Source: Chitinophaga pinensis
GTDB taxonomy: Bacteria; Bacteroidota; Bacteroidia; Chitinophagales; CAMDFR01
NCBI GenBank assembly: GCA_945897725.1
Contig: CAMDFR010000006.1
Span: 1 to 64,000, forward strand
Direction: 5' to 3'
DNA: 64,000 bases
Both the position numbers and the translations under genes were made by a program. The notes beneath the pieces were generated by a model. That model worked only from the letters and a program-made list of their open reading frames with translations, was not told the origin of the DNA and did no database searches. Positions within the stretch are counted from its first letter, which is position 1; every line of letters begins with the position of its first letter. This document shows, piece by piece, positions 55,393-63,051 of this stretch.

Positions 55393-55980
55393 ATGAAAAA
55401 AATATTAATTGCATTGCTTTCTGTCTTGATTTTCAATCAGACGATATCAGCGGCTACTACTGAACTATCCAAAGAAGAGAAAAAAGAGATTAAAACAAAG
55501 TTAAAGACCTTCAAGAAGGAGCCAGAAAAATATAAAAGTATGGTGAACAACTATACTAAATCTATTAAAGATAGAGACGTTGAATTAGAAAATACCAAAG
55601 CAGAACTTGCTCAATTAAAAGCCAGTACTGATAAAAAAATGCAAGAATGTAACGACTCATTAGCAGCGTTGCAAAACAGGTTAGCAGAAGCTTTGAAAAA
55701 CGGATCAGGCATGGCAAAATTACCAGCAGGTGAATCTTATGGCGTTCAAATTGGCAATTATAAATTCTTTGATATCACCAAATATTTTGGCTCAGATAAA
55801 TATTTAGGCAATATCGAAGCAGATGGTTCACATCAATATGTAGTGATGTATTTTACAGATCCTAGAAGCGCAGAGGCTTGTACCATGGACATTAAAAAAC
55901 TAGGTGTTAAAGATGCATTTGTGACTAAATATGTAGATGGCAAGAGAGTTCCTTTCGATATCAATAGCCTTCCTAAATAG
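55393..55980 (+). CDS. Secreted coiled-coil protein with SPOR-like C-terminus
   Basis: 195 residues. Signal peptide to about TISA. The middle (residues ~25-105) is a charged coiled coil (ELSKEEKKEIKTKLKTFKK, ENTKAELAQLKASTDKKMQ). The C-terminal ~75 residues, YGVQIGNYKFFDITKYFGSD and HQYVVMYFTDPRSAEACTMD, follow the SPOR-like pattern of Bacteroidota proteins, suggesting peptidoglycan binding. A hairpin terminator follows. Confidence 0.7.
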   Translation: MKKILIALLSVLIFNQTISAATTELSKEEKKEIKTKLKTFKKEPEKYKSMVNNYTKSIKDRDVELENTKAELAQLKASTDKKMQECNDSLAALQNRLAEALKNGSGMAKLPAGESYGVQIGNYKFFDITKYFGSDKYLGNIEADGSHQYVVMYFTDPRSAEACTMDIKKLGVKDAFVTKYVDGKRVPFDINSLPK

Positions 55981-56001
55981 GCAACCAAAAAATAAATCTG
56001 T

Positions 56002-56037
56002 AAACCCATGGTAGCTTTTATCATGGGTTTTCTTTTT
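56002..56037 (+). terminator. Intrinsic terminator
   Basis: AAACCCATG - 11-nt loop - CATGGGTTT, then TCTTTTT. It ends the SPOR-like gene. Confidence 0.8.
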
Positions 56038-56045
56038 GCAATCTT

Positions 56046-56053
56046 TATCTTTG
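56046..56053 (+). promoter_or_regulatory. Candidate -7 box at GT2 start
   Basis: TATCTTTG, a perfect TAnnTTTG, ends 3 bp before the ATG at 56057. A transcript from it would be leaderless or nearly so. Confidence 0.45.
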
Positions 56054-56056
56054 AAT

Positions 56057-57067
56057 ATGTTTTATTCTATCATCATTCCTACTTTTAAACGTGCCGACGA
56101 AGTCATCGAATGCCTCGAAAGCCTAACGCATCAAAGCTTCAAAGACTTCGAAATTATTTTAGCGGATGGTACACCTGGTGAAAGTCTCGAAAAATATGTC
56201 AAAGAATATTACACTAAATTAGACTTACATTTTTTATACGAAGAATATTTAGGCGTTAGCGAGGCTCGAAATCTCGGTGCCACAAAGGCTAAAGGCGAAT
56301 ACTTTATTTTCTTAGACAGCGATTGTATCTTCCCTCCTGATTATCTTAGCAAAGTAGATGCTGCACTCAAAAGCAATCATTTAGATGCTTATGGTGGCCC
56401 CGACGCTGCACATGCCTCTTTTACTGTTTTGCAAAAAGCCATTTCTTATACCATGACTTCTATCCTCACCACTGGTGGCATTCGTGGACAGAAAAAACAT
56501 GTTGGTCAATTTCATCCACGTGGTTTTAATATGGGTATTTCTCGCAAAGCATTTGAAAAAGTGGGTGGCTACAGTACATTTAAATGTGGCGAAGATATTG
56601 AGTTGAGTATTCGTATTATCAAAGCCGGATTCAAAGTCGATCTTATTCCAGAAGCCTTTGTTTATCATAAACGCCGAAGTACCTTCAAACAATTTTACAA
56701 ACAAGTGTTTCGTTTTGGAGCGGCACGCATCAATATTTGGAGCAGACATAAAGAAGAACTTAAACTCACGCATCTCTTTCCATCTCTGTTTATCATCGGT
56801 TTTATCAAATCATTTTTTTTGGCAATCATCGCTTTGTATTTTTGTTTTACCTGTTGTTGCCCTTGGTATTTGTTCATCCCCATTGCACTCTATAAAATTT
56901 ATTTGATTGCCATTTTTGTCGATTCATCCATACAAAACAAAAGTATAAAAGTCGGAATCTATAGCATCGGTACTTGCCTTACACAGATGGCTGGCTATGG
57001 TTTTGGCTTCATCGCCAATGCCTTTGAAGTGATTGTAAAGGGCAATAAAAACGGTTTAAAATTATAA
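56057..57067 (+). CDS. GT2 family glycosyltransferase
   Basis: 336 residues from ATG 56057 (MFYSIIIPTFKRADEV), the usual GT2 opening; the track start at 56036 is not ATG. GT-A features: DFEIILADGTPGES, the DxD-like FLDSDCIFPPD and GGYSTFKCGEDIELSIRI (EDxxLxxR-type). Two or three C-terminal membrane helices (about 245-320). It probably transfers a sugar to a polysaccharide or lipid; specificity is unknown. Confidence 0.85.
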   Translation: MFYSIIIPTFKRADEVIECLESLTHQSFKDFEIILADGTPGESLEKYVKEYYTKLDLHFLYEEYLGVSEARNLGATKAKGEYFIFLDSDCIFPPDYLSKVDAALKSNHLDAYGGPDAAHASFTVLQKAISYTMTSILTTGGIRGQKKHVGQFHPRGFNMGISRKAFEKVGGYSTFKCGEDIELSIRIIKAGFKVDLIPEAFVYHKRRSTFKQFYKQVFRFGAARINIWSRHKEELKLTHLFPSLFIIGFIKSFFLAIIALYFCFTCCCPWYLFIPIALYKIYLIAIFVDSSIQNKSIKVGIYSIGTCLTQMAGYGFGFIANAFEVIVKGNKNGLKL

Positions 57068-57076
57068 GCATTACAA

Positions 57077-57157
57077 ATGCAAAATCTACGCTTTTTAGTT
57101 TTGGTTTTCACTATATCCGCATTTGCAACGCGGATGCTTTTAAATACAAAAAAATAG
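57077..57157 (+). CDS. Short ORF resembling an orphan signal peptide
   Basis: 26 codons: MQNLRFLVLVFTISAFATRM then LLNTKK-stop. Basic start, hydrophobic core and an AFA-like cleavage site look like the beginning of a secreted protein that then stops. A small hairpin, ATCCGC / GCGGAT (57115-57135), lies within it. It could be a decayed gene start or chance. Confidence 0.3.
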   Translation: MQNLRFLVLVFTISAFATRMLLNTKK

Positions 57158-57167
57158 ACATCCCCTT

Positions 57168-59507
57168 ATGAATAAAATAATGATAAAAATTAGCTTCCTC
57201 TTTCTTTTATGTTTCTCGAGTACAAACCTAAATGCACAATGCTGCACCTATAGATTGTTTCTGCACGACAGTTATGGTGATGGATGGGATGGTGCCACCC
57301 TTCAATTGTTCATCAATAATGTTTCTGCTGGAACCTACAGCGCAAGCGGTTTTGGAAGTTCTGCTACTTTTTCGGTCTGTAACGGAGATAGTTTGGATCT
57401 AATTTATACGGCTGGTTCATATGAAAATGAGCATTCTTATGAGTTGCAGGATTCGTCATGGAATTTGGTTTTCCAAGATGGTCCTAATCCAGATACTGGT
57501 AACGTTTTCTCGTCACTAGGAGACTGTAATACGCCTTTACTGCCTGGAAGTCATCCATGCACTGCCATTCCTATTGATACAAATGGATGTATTTTTACAA
57601 ACAATATAGGCTTCCCAGGCGCTGGACTTATTCCCAATTGCTCAGTTTATGCAGGTGGGGATATTTGGTTTACAATGCAGGTTCCTCCTTCTGGCAATTT
57701 AAGTTTTGAAACCGACAGCGGAGATATAAATGATACCGGCTTGGCAATCTGGACAGACAGTTCTTGCACCAATGCTCGTATTGTAGGATGTGATGATGAT
57801 GGTGGTATGGGCTATTATTCTTTTCTGTTGCTCTATGACCTTACTCCTGGTGAAAACATTTACATACAAGTTTTTGGATATGGTGGTGCCAGAGGTAGCT
57901 TTCAAATTTGTGTAAAAGACATGGGAACAGTAACACTTGATAGCTCTGAATTGCCTATCGTAATGATTAACACACTAGGTCAAACCATTATCGAAGATAC
58001 AAAAGTGAATTGCTTGATGGATATTAAATACAATGGTCCGGACAGCATTACACATGTAAGCGATAGTGCAAATATCTACAGTGGGAATATAGGAATTGAA
58101 ATTCGTGGACTTACATCTGCTAGCTATCCACAGACTCCGTATGGAATTGAAACACGCGATTCCACTGGAGCCAATAACAATGTTTCCATTTTAGGAATGC
58201 CTTCCGAAAACGACTGGGTATTATTATCAAATTATAATGACCGTTCACTTCTCAAAAATCTAATGTCCTTCAAACTTTTTGGAGAAATGGGAAACTATAG
58301 TATACGAGCGCAACTTTGTGAGGTACTTGTCGACAGCTCTTATAAAGGTATTTATGTAATTGGAGAAAAAATAAAAAGGGATGCTAACCGTGTTGATATA
58401 GCAAAATTAACAGCAGCTGACACACTTGCCAACGACTTAACAGGTGGCTATATCCTTCAACAGAACTATTGGAATACTAACAACAGTTTTCAATCCAATT
58501 ATTCACCCATTGACCATCCTGGTTTTGACGTTCATTTTATATATGAATATCCTGATGAGTTTACCATTCAACCCACTCAAAAAACCTATATAGCCTCTTA
58601 TATAGATAGCCTAGAAACGGCACTTTATAGCCCCAATTTTTCTGATCCTATAACAGGATACCGAAATTTTATGGACGTTAAATCCTTCATAGATTATTTT
58701 ATTGTCAACGAAGTAGCAAGAAGTGCCGATGGATTTAAAAAGAGTGTATTTTTTAATAAAGATAAATACTCAAATGGGGGTAAACTAAACGCAGGACCAG
58801 TTTGGGATTTCGACTGGGCTTGGAAAAGCATCGATATGTGTCCCATCTTTGGTGGCTATGACGGCGCTGGATGGGCGCATCATATTAATGATTGCTTTAC
58901 CGATAATTATTCTACGGGTTGGTATATTCGTCTTTTACAAGATAGCAATTTCACAAACGAACTACGTTGCACCTACGAAGATTATAGACAATCCATTCTT
59001 GATACCGCAAATCTTTTTGCATACATTGATAGCATGGGTGCTCTTGTTCAAAATGCGCAAGAAAGACATTTCAAAAAGTGGCCTATTCTTGGCATTAGTG
59101 GGCCAGCACCTGATTATGGACCTGTTGCAACCTCCTATTATGCAGAATTAGATTCACTCAAGAATTGGATTGGCATCAGATTGCAATGGCTTGATGCAAA
59201 TATTCCCGGACTTTGCATTCCATCAAGTTCAAGTGTTGAAGAATTTAATCCTTTGGTCAACATCCATTGTTATCCCAATCCTGCCAAGGACTATTTTATG
59301 ATTGATTATTCCTTACCATCACAAATGAATATAGATTTTCGCCTTTATGATTATCTAGGTACAGAGGTGCTATCAAACCCACAAGAATCTAAGAGCTCCG
59401 GACAACATTCCAGCAAAATAGAAACATCAAATCTTTCAAATGGAATTTATATTCTAAAATTTAAAATAGGAACCACTATTATCTCTAAAAAAATAGTGAT
59501 TCTATAA
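57168..59507 (+). CDS. CotH-kinase-family protein, T9SS cargo
   Basis: 779 residues. Signal peptide to about NLNAQ. An N-terminal beta domain (RLFLHDSYGDGWDGATLQLF) and a second sugar-binding-like domain (TAIPIDTNGCIFTNN, ENIYIQVFGYGGARGSFQI) precede the CotH kinase domain, about residues 260-660: NDWVLLSNYNDRSLLKNLMS, SYKGIYVIGEKIKRDANRVD, IDYFIVNEVARSADG and GPVWDFDWAWKS, the metal-binding aspartate motif. The last ~80 residues (IHCYPNPAKDYFMID to KKIVIL) are a type A T9SS sorting domain. An exported protein kinase-like enzyme; substrate unknown. Confidence 0.85.
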   Translation: MNKIMIKISFLFLLCFSSTNLNAQCCTYRLFLHDSYGDGWDGATLQLFINNVSAGTYSASGFGSSATFSVCNGDSLDLIYTAGSYENEHSYELQDSSWNLVFQDGPNPDTGNVFSSLGDCNTPLLPGSHPCTAIPIDTNGCIFTNNIGFPGAGLIPNCSVYAGGDIWFTMQVPPSGNLSFETDSGDINDTGLAIWTDSSCTNARIVGCDDDGGMGYYSFLLLYDLTPGENIYIQVFGYGGARGSFQICVKDMGTVTLDSSELPIVMINTLGQTIIEDTKVNCLMDIKYNGPDSITHVSDSANIYSGNIGIEIRGLTSASYPQTPYGIETRDSTGANNNVSILGMPSENDWVLLSNYNDRSLLKNLMSFKLFGEMGNYSIRAQLCEVLVDSSYKGIYVIGEKIKRDANRVDIAKLTAADTLANDLTGGYILQQNYWNTNNSFQSNYSPIDHPGFDVHFIYEYPDEFTIQPTQKTYIASYIDSLETALYSPNFSDPITGYRNFMDVKSFIDYFIVNEVARSADGFKKSVFFNKDKYSNGGKLNAGPVWDFDWAWKSIDMCPIFGGYDGAGWAHHINDCFTDNYSTGWYIRLLQDSNFTNELRCTYEDYRQSILDTANLFAYIDSMGALVQNAQERHFKKWPILGISGPAPDYGPVATSYYAELDSLKNWIGIRLQWLDANIPGLCIPSSSSVEEFNPLVNIHCYPNPAKDYFMIDYSLPSQMNIDFRLYDYLGTEVLSNPQESKSSGQHSSKIETSNLSNGIYILKFKIGTTIISKKIVIL

Positions 59508-59532
59508 TAATTTTATTTCCCCATGATGTGCG

Positions 59533-59578
59533 TAGTCTCCTGACTAATGTTTGTGTGGTATCAAATCTTCAGATTTGA
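59533..59578. repeat. Tandem small hairpins
   Basis: TAGTC-tcct-GACTA (59533-59546), a 14-nt spacer, then TCAAATCT-tc-AGATTTGA (59561-59578). Both stems are perfect; the second loop is only 2 nt, so in RNA a few base pairs would open. Confidence 0.7.
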
Positions 59579-59720
59579 ATAATAAAAATATTTTACTACA
59601 GTAGTAGGTGTTTGAATTTTTACCTACCACATAGATTTTTGAGTTAAGTTAGATACTTCAATGCTATATCCTCATCACAACAAATTCTAGAATTATTCGC
59701 ACACACGCTACTGAACGAAA

Positions 59721-59805
59721 TGCCCGCAGCACCGGGTGAAAGCAGTACCTTGTACTGCAAAACACGGGATAGCTATGTAGGTTTTCTTTGCATAGCTAGC
59801 TGCCC
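59721..59805 (-). repeat. GGGCAGCT structured repeat, copy A
   Basis: On the minus strand: GGGCAGCT, stem AGCTATG / CATAGCT, ATCCCGTGTTTTGC, stem AGTAC / GTACT, then CACCCGGTGCTGC. Aligns with copy B at 27596-27691. It starts 14 bp after the stop of the hotdog thioesterase, on its sense strand. Confidence 0.75.
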
Positions 59806-59819
59806 AAAAAAATCAAGAA

Positions 59820-60251
59820 TTATTCGCCCAAGCTATTGCTCAAAACTGCCAAGGTAATTCGGCTGATGCATACCAATTTGCCTTCTTCATTCTTGATATG
59901 TATGCTCCAGATATGTGTTTTTTTGCCGAGATGCACTGACGTACAAGTGCCGTAAACAAAGCCTTTGGTAGCTGAACGAATATGATTGGCATTGATTTCT
60001 AAACCAACCACGCGATGTGTTGACCTATCGATGCAAAGCACCCCAGCCACTGAACCAAGGGTCTCTGCCAATGCCACCGAAGCGCCACCATGCAAGATAC
60101 CGAATGGCTGTGTTGTTCTTTTATCCACGGGCATTCTAGCCATTAGAAAATCCTCGCCCACCTCCATAAATTCGATGCCTAAATGTGTCGACATATTTTC
60201 TGGTGTATGCTCATTTAATTGCTCGGGTGTTGGTTTTGTTTTCCAAATCAT
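59820..60251 (-). CDS. Hotdog-fold acyl-CoA thioesterase
   Basis: 143 residues of the PaaI/MenI-like hotdog family. Motifs: LGIEFMEVGEDFLMARMPVD, QPFGILHGGASVALAETLGS with the HGG segment and the catalytic Glu in ALAET, then VGLEINANHIRSA. It hydrolyses acyl-CoA thioesters, possibly DHNA-CoA or phenylacetyl-CoA-type substrates. Next to the AsmA-like gene but with an unrelated function. Confidence 0.88.
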   Translation of the reverse strand: MIWKTKPTPEQLNEHTPENMSTHLGIEFMEVGEDFLMARMPVDKRTTQPFGILHGGASVALAETLGSVAGVLCIDRSTHRVVGLEINANHIRSATKGFVYGTCTSVHLGKKTHIWSIHIKNEEGKLVCISRITLAVLSNSLGE

Positions 60252-60274
60252 GGTTCCAAATTTTATTTTTTAAT

Positions 60275-62917
60275 CTACCAAGGTAATTTAATATTCTTTT
60301 TAATTTCGTTCTTTGCCTTATTCAACTGATCATTCACCGCTTTGGCGGCATCGGCTTTTGATTTATCTATTTGTTTTTGTGCTTCTATTTTTGCAGCGTC
60401 AATTTGTTTTTGCGCTTCTAGTTGCGCTTTCTCTTTCGCATCATCCACAATCTTAGTTACTTCTTGTTTGATGGTTTCAGTGGCCTGTTGTTGTATTGAT
60501 TTTCCATTGGTACCTGCTGTCATTTTACCTAAGGTGACGGTTGGTTTTTCCATGGTGCCACCAATCTTCAAATTAAAAGTCAATACCTCTGGCAATAAGC
60601 CGTTAAGTCCGGGAATCGGTACTTTGGCAAGCAAACCTTGTGCTACTGATTTTGCATTTCCTAACTTATCTGCAGGTACATCGATAGACACATTGTAATC
60701 TATGGTTTTATCAAATCCGTTAGAGCCTGTAATGGTCATTGCATAATCTTGCACTTTAATCACATAAGGTTTTTCAATGTGCACTCTACCATTCTCAAAC
60801 TTCAATTCTGTCCATGCATTTTTTACTTCCAATGGATTGAGCATTTGCAATTTGGTGACTTCTGCAATCTTCTGAATTGCCGGTAAATTAACGACCTTAG
60901 CATAATCAATCTTTACTTTCGCACTGCCTGTTAAGGTATTATAATTGGGCGTTAAATCTGGATTTAATTTGGTTGTTAAGTTCATATTTGTAGTCAACAA
61001 ACCATTCAAATATTTAGCAATGGGTGCTAATTTTTGCATGCTTGGTACAGCCGCAAATGTTTTCTGAAAATCGATCCTGGTGATATCATAACTGAAGTTA
61101 ATAGCAGGATCATTTATGTCTTTGGTGTCATACTTACCAGACAGTCGCAAAGAGCCACCTAATAAATCTGTTGTAAGATTTGAGATATCCAGACTCTTAT
61201 CTTTAACAATAATGTTTCCAGACATATTGCTCATCACAATATCTTTAAAGGTAATTTTTGCAATATTTGAATTTAAGTTGAAATCTATATTGCCAGGAAT
61301 TTCAATCACACTAGTCGCTGAACTCGCTGCAGCATCTGCCTTTGCTGGTGCGGCATCGGTACCCATGATTTCATTCAAATCAATATTTGCAGAGGTCAGG
61401 GTTAGATTTCCTTTGATGACATCATTGCTAAAAATATAAGGTAAAAAATTAGATAAACTACCTGTTGCATGAAAATCACTCTTCCCAATATTGCCATTAA
61501 AACCAGTCATCTCAACAGTCTTAGGATTAAATTTCAAATTCATATTCGCAACATGTACTGGCCAATCTAAATCCGTCGATTCATATATCAAGTTGGTGAT
61601 ATCAGCTGTTCCAGCCGCATACACATTTTGGTAATCTTCTTTTTGAATCTGACTCATCCTTGCCTTTGCTTGTACATCCACCAGCATCATTCCTTCTAGC
61701 TTTTTCAAACCTTCGATAGGATAAAATTCTGGTACTTTTTTGAGATTGATTTTACCTTTTAATGTACCATCGATATATGGATCACTCATCGGTGTACTGA
61801 CAAATAAAACCATATCCACAGGTTCGTTGTCGATGGCTACATGCAGCTTTGGTATATTGATGGTCGTATTGTCTAAGCTTCCACCCTTCGCATTATTGAC
61901 ATCAACCAAAGCATTGATATTGCTCACTTTGGTAGGCAAGTCAGGATACTGAAACATCGCTTCATTGATCTTTGCATGCAATTTAAAAGAGGGATAAGAA
62001 GTCTCGGTATATTTTCCTTTTACCATCCCATTTAATTCTATCTTACCTGCCGTTTTTACTTTATCAAAGTCTTTTGCATAAATAGAAGGCACCAAAGAAA
62101 GTAAATTTTTAAAATCCGTTTTCTCAGCAGCAAATGTCAGATCCAAGTCTGTAGCATCCTCCAACAACTTTACATAACCATCAAAGTTGAGCATCAGATC
62201 ATTGATGCTTAACTGACTTTTTTCGAAACTATATTTATCTTGAATTTGATCTACTTTAAAATCAGATTTTAAGGAAACTTTTGCCCTTTTAAGATAAGCT
62301 ACATTAGCAGATTGATAGCTCAGTTCATCAATACTTGTATTGGTTACAAACTTGAAAACATCCTGACCAAAATCACCACCCCCTTCGAAGTTCAAGTGAT
62401 TCAAGACAACAAACATATCACTTTGCAAATCTGAGTAGGCAATTTTTGCGTCTTTTAGTTGGATATTTTTTAAGGATAGTTTGAGAGGCTGACTTTCTGT
62501 CGGCTTGTTTTCAGCAGGCTTCAGAATATCCCAATTGGTTTTACCATCTGGCAGTACAATCGCATTTAGCTTCATTTCATTAATAGACACACCAAGCACT
62601 TTCATCACTTGTCCTGATTTTAGAATGGACATAATATCTACAGCAAGGTCCAATTCCTTGATAGAGGTCAAAGTATCATTTGCAAAATCTGCTTTCCCTA
62701 CGATGGTAACATCATCAATGCTGAGCGAGAGTTTGGGGAAGGATCTAAAGATTGAAATACCGACATCCCCATAGAATACAGTCGCATTCAATTGTTCGTT
62801 AATGCTTGCTTTCACTGCTTTTTCTATTTTAGACTTAAATAAAAAAGGCAATGAAACCAGTGCGATTAATAATACAAGAATAAAGATGGCGATTCCTTTG
62901 ATGACTTTTTTAAACAT
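60275..62917 (-). CDS. AsmA-family envelope protein
   Basis: 880 residues. One N-terminal membrane helix (about residues 8-28), then a long repetitive beta-rich body of the AsmA/TamB-like type: ATVFYGDVGISIFRSFPKLS, GKTNWDILKP, and in the C-terminal half VEMTGFNGNIGKSDFHATGS and LSGKYDTKDINDPAINFSYD. These are lipid-transfer or assembly proteins bridging inner and outer membranes. The C-terminus ends in a charged coiled coil (EKAQLEAQKQIDAAKIEAQK). Divergent from the next gene. Confidence 0.85.
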   Translation of the reverse strand: MFKKVIKGIAIFILVLLIALVSLPFLFKSKIEKAVKASINEQLNATVFYGDVGISIFRSFPKLSLSIDDVTIVGKADFANDTLTSIKELDLAVDIMSILKSGQVMKVLGVSINEMKLNAIVLPDGKTNWDILKPAENKPTESQPLKLSLKNIQLKDAKIAYSDLQSDMFVVLNHLNFEGGGDFGQDVFKFVTNTSIDELSYQSANVAYLKRAKVSLKSDFKVDQIQDKYSFEKSQLSINDLMLNFDGYVKLLEDATDLDLTFAAEKTDFKNLLSLVPSIYAKDFDKVKTAGKIELNGMVKGKYTETSYPSFKLHAKINEAMFQYPDLPTKVSNINALVDVNNAKGGSLDNTTINIPKLHVAIDNEPVDMVLFVSTPMSDPYIDGTLKGKINLKKVPEFYPIEGLKKLEGMMLVDVQAKARMSQIQKEDYQNVYAAGTADITNLIYESTDLDWPVHVANMNLKFNPKTVEMTGFNGNIGKSDFHATGSLSNFLPYIFSNDVIKGNLTLTSANIDLNEIMGTDAAPAKADAAASSATSVIEIPGNIDFNLNSNIAKITFKDIVMSNMSGNIIVKDKSLDISNLTTDLLGGSLRLSGKYDTKDINDPAINFSYDITRIDFQKTFAAVPSMQKLAPIAKYLNGLLTTNMNLTTKLNPDLTPNYNTLTGSAKVKIDYAKVVNLPAIQKIAEVTKLQMLNPLEVKNAWTELKFENGRVHIEKPYVIKVQDYAMTITGSNGFDKTIDYNVSIDVPADKLGNAKSVAQGLLAKVPIPGLNGLLPEVLTFNLKIGGTMEKPTVTLGKMTAGTNGKSIQQQATETIKQEVTKIVDDAKEKAQLEAQKQIDAAKIEAQKQIDKSKADAAKAVNDQLNKAKNEIKKNIKLPW

Positions 62918-63016
62918 GCTGAATATTTTATGTAGAAAGACAAAAATAATGATTGTGTTGTAATATAAACGTTATTAAACTATAATTAATTCTATCCAAG
63001 AATGCCTCAAATCAAT

Positions 63017-63024
63017 TATTTTTG
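63017..63024 (+). promoter_or_regulatory. Candidate -7 box (63052 gene)
   Basis: TATTTTTG matches TAnnTTTG, 27 bp before the ATG at 63052. Confidence 0.4.
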
Positions 63025-63051
63025 TGATTAAGAGTTAAAATACCTATTCCA

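Larger units (their letters stand above)
59508..59819. other. Intergenic region with hairpins and repeat A
   Basis: 312 bp between convergent genes. It contains two tandem hairpins at 59533-59578, a GTAGGT / ACCTAC inverted repeat near 59604-59625, and the structured repeat at 59721-59805. No ORF is credible. Confidence 0.75.
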
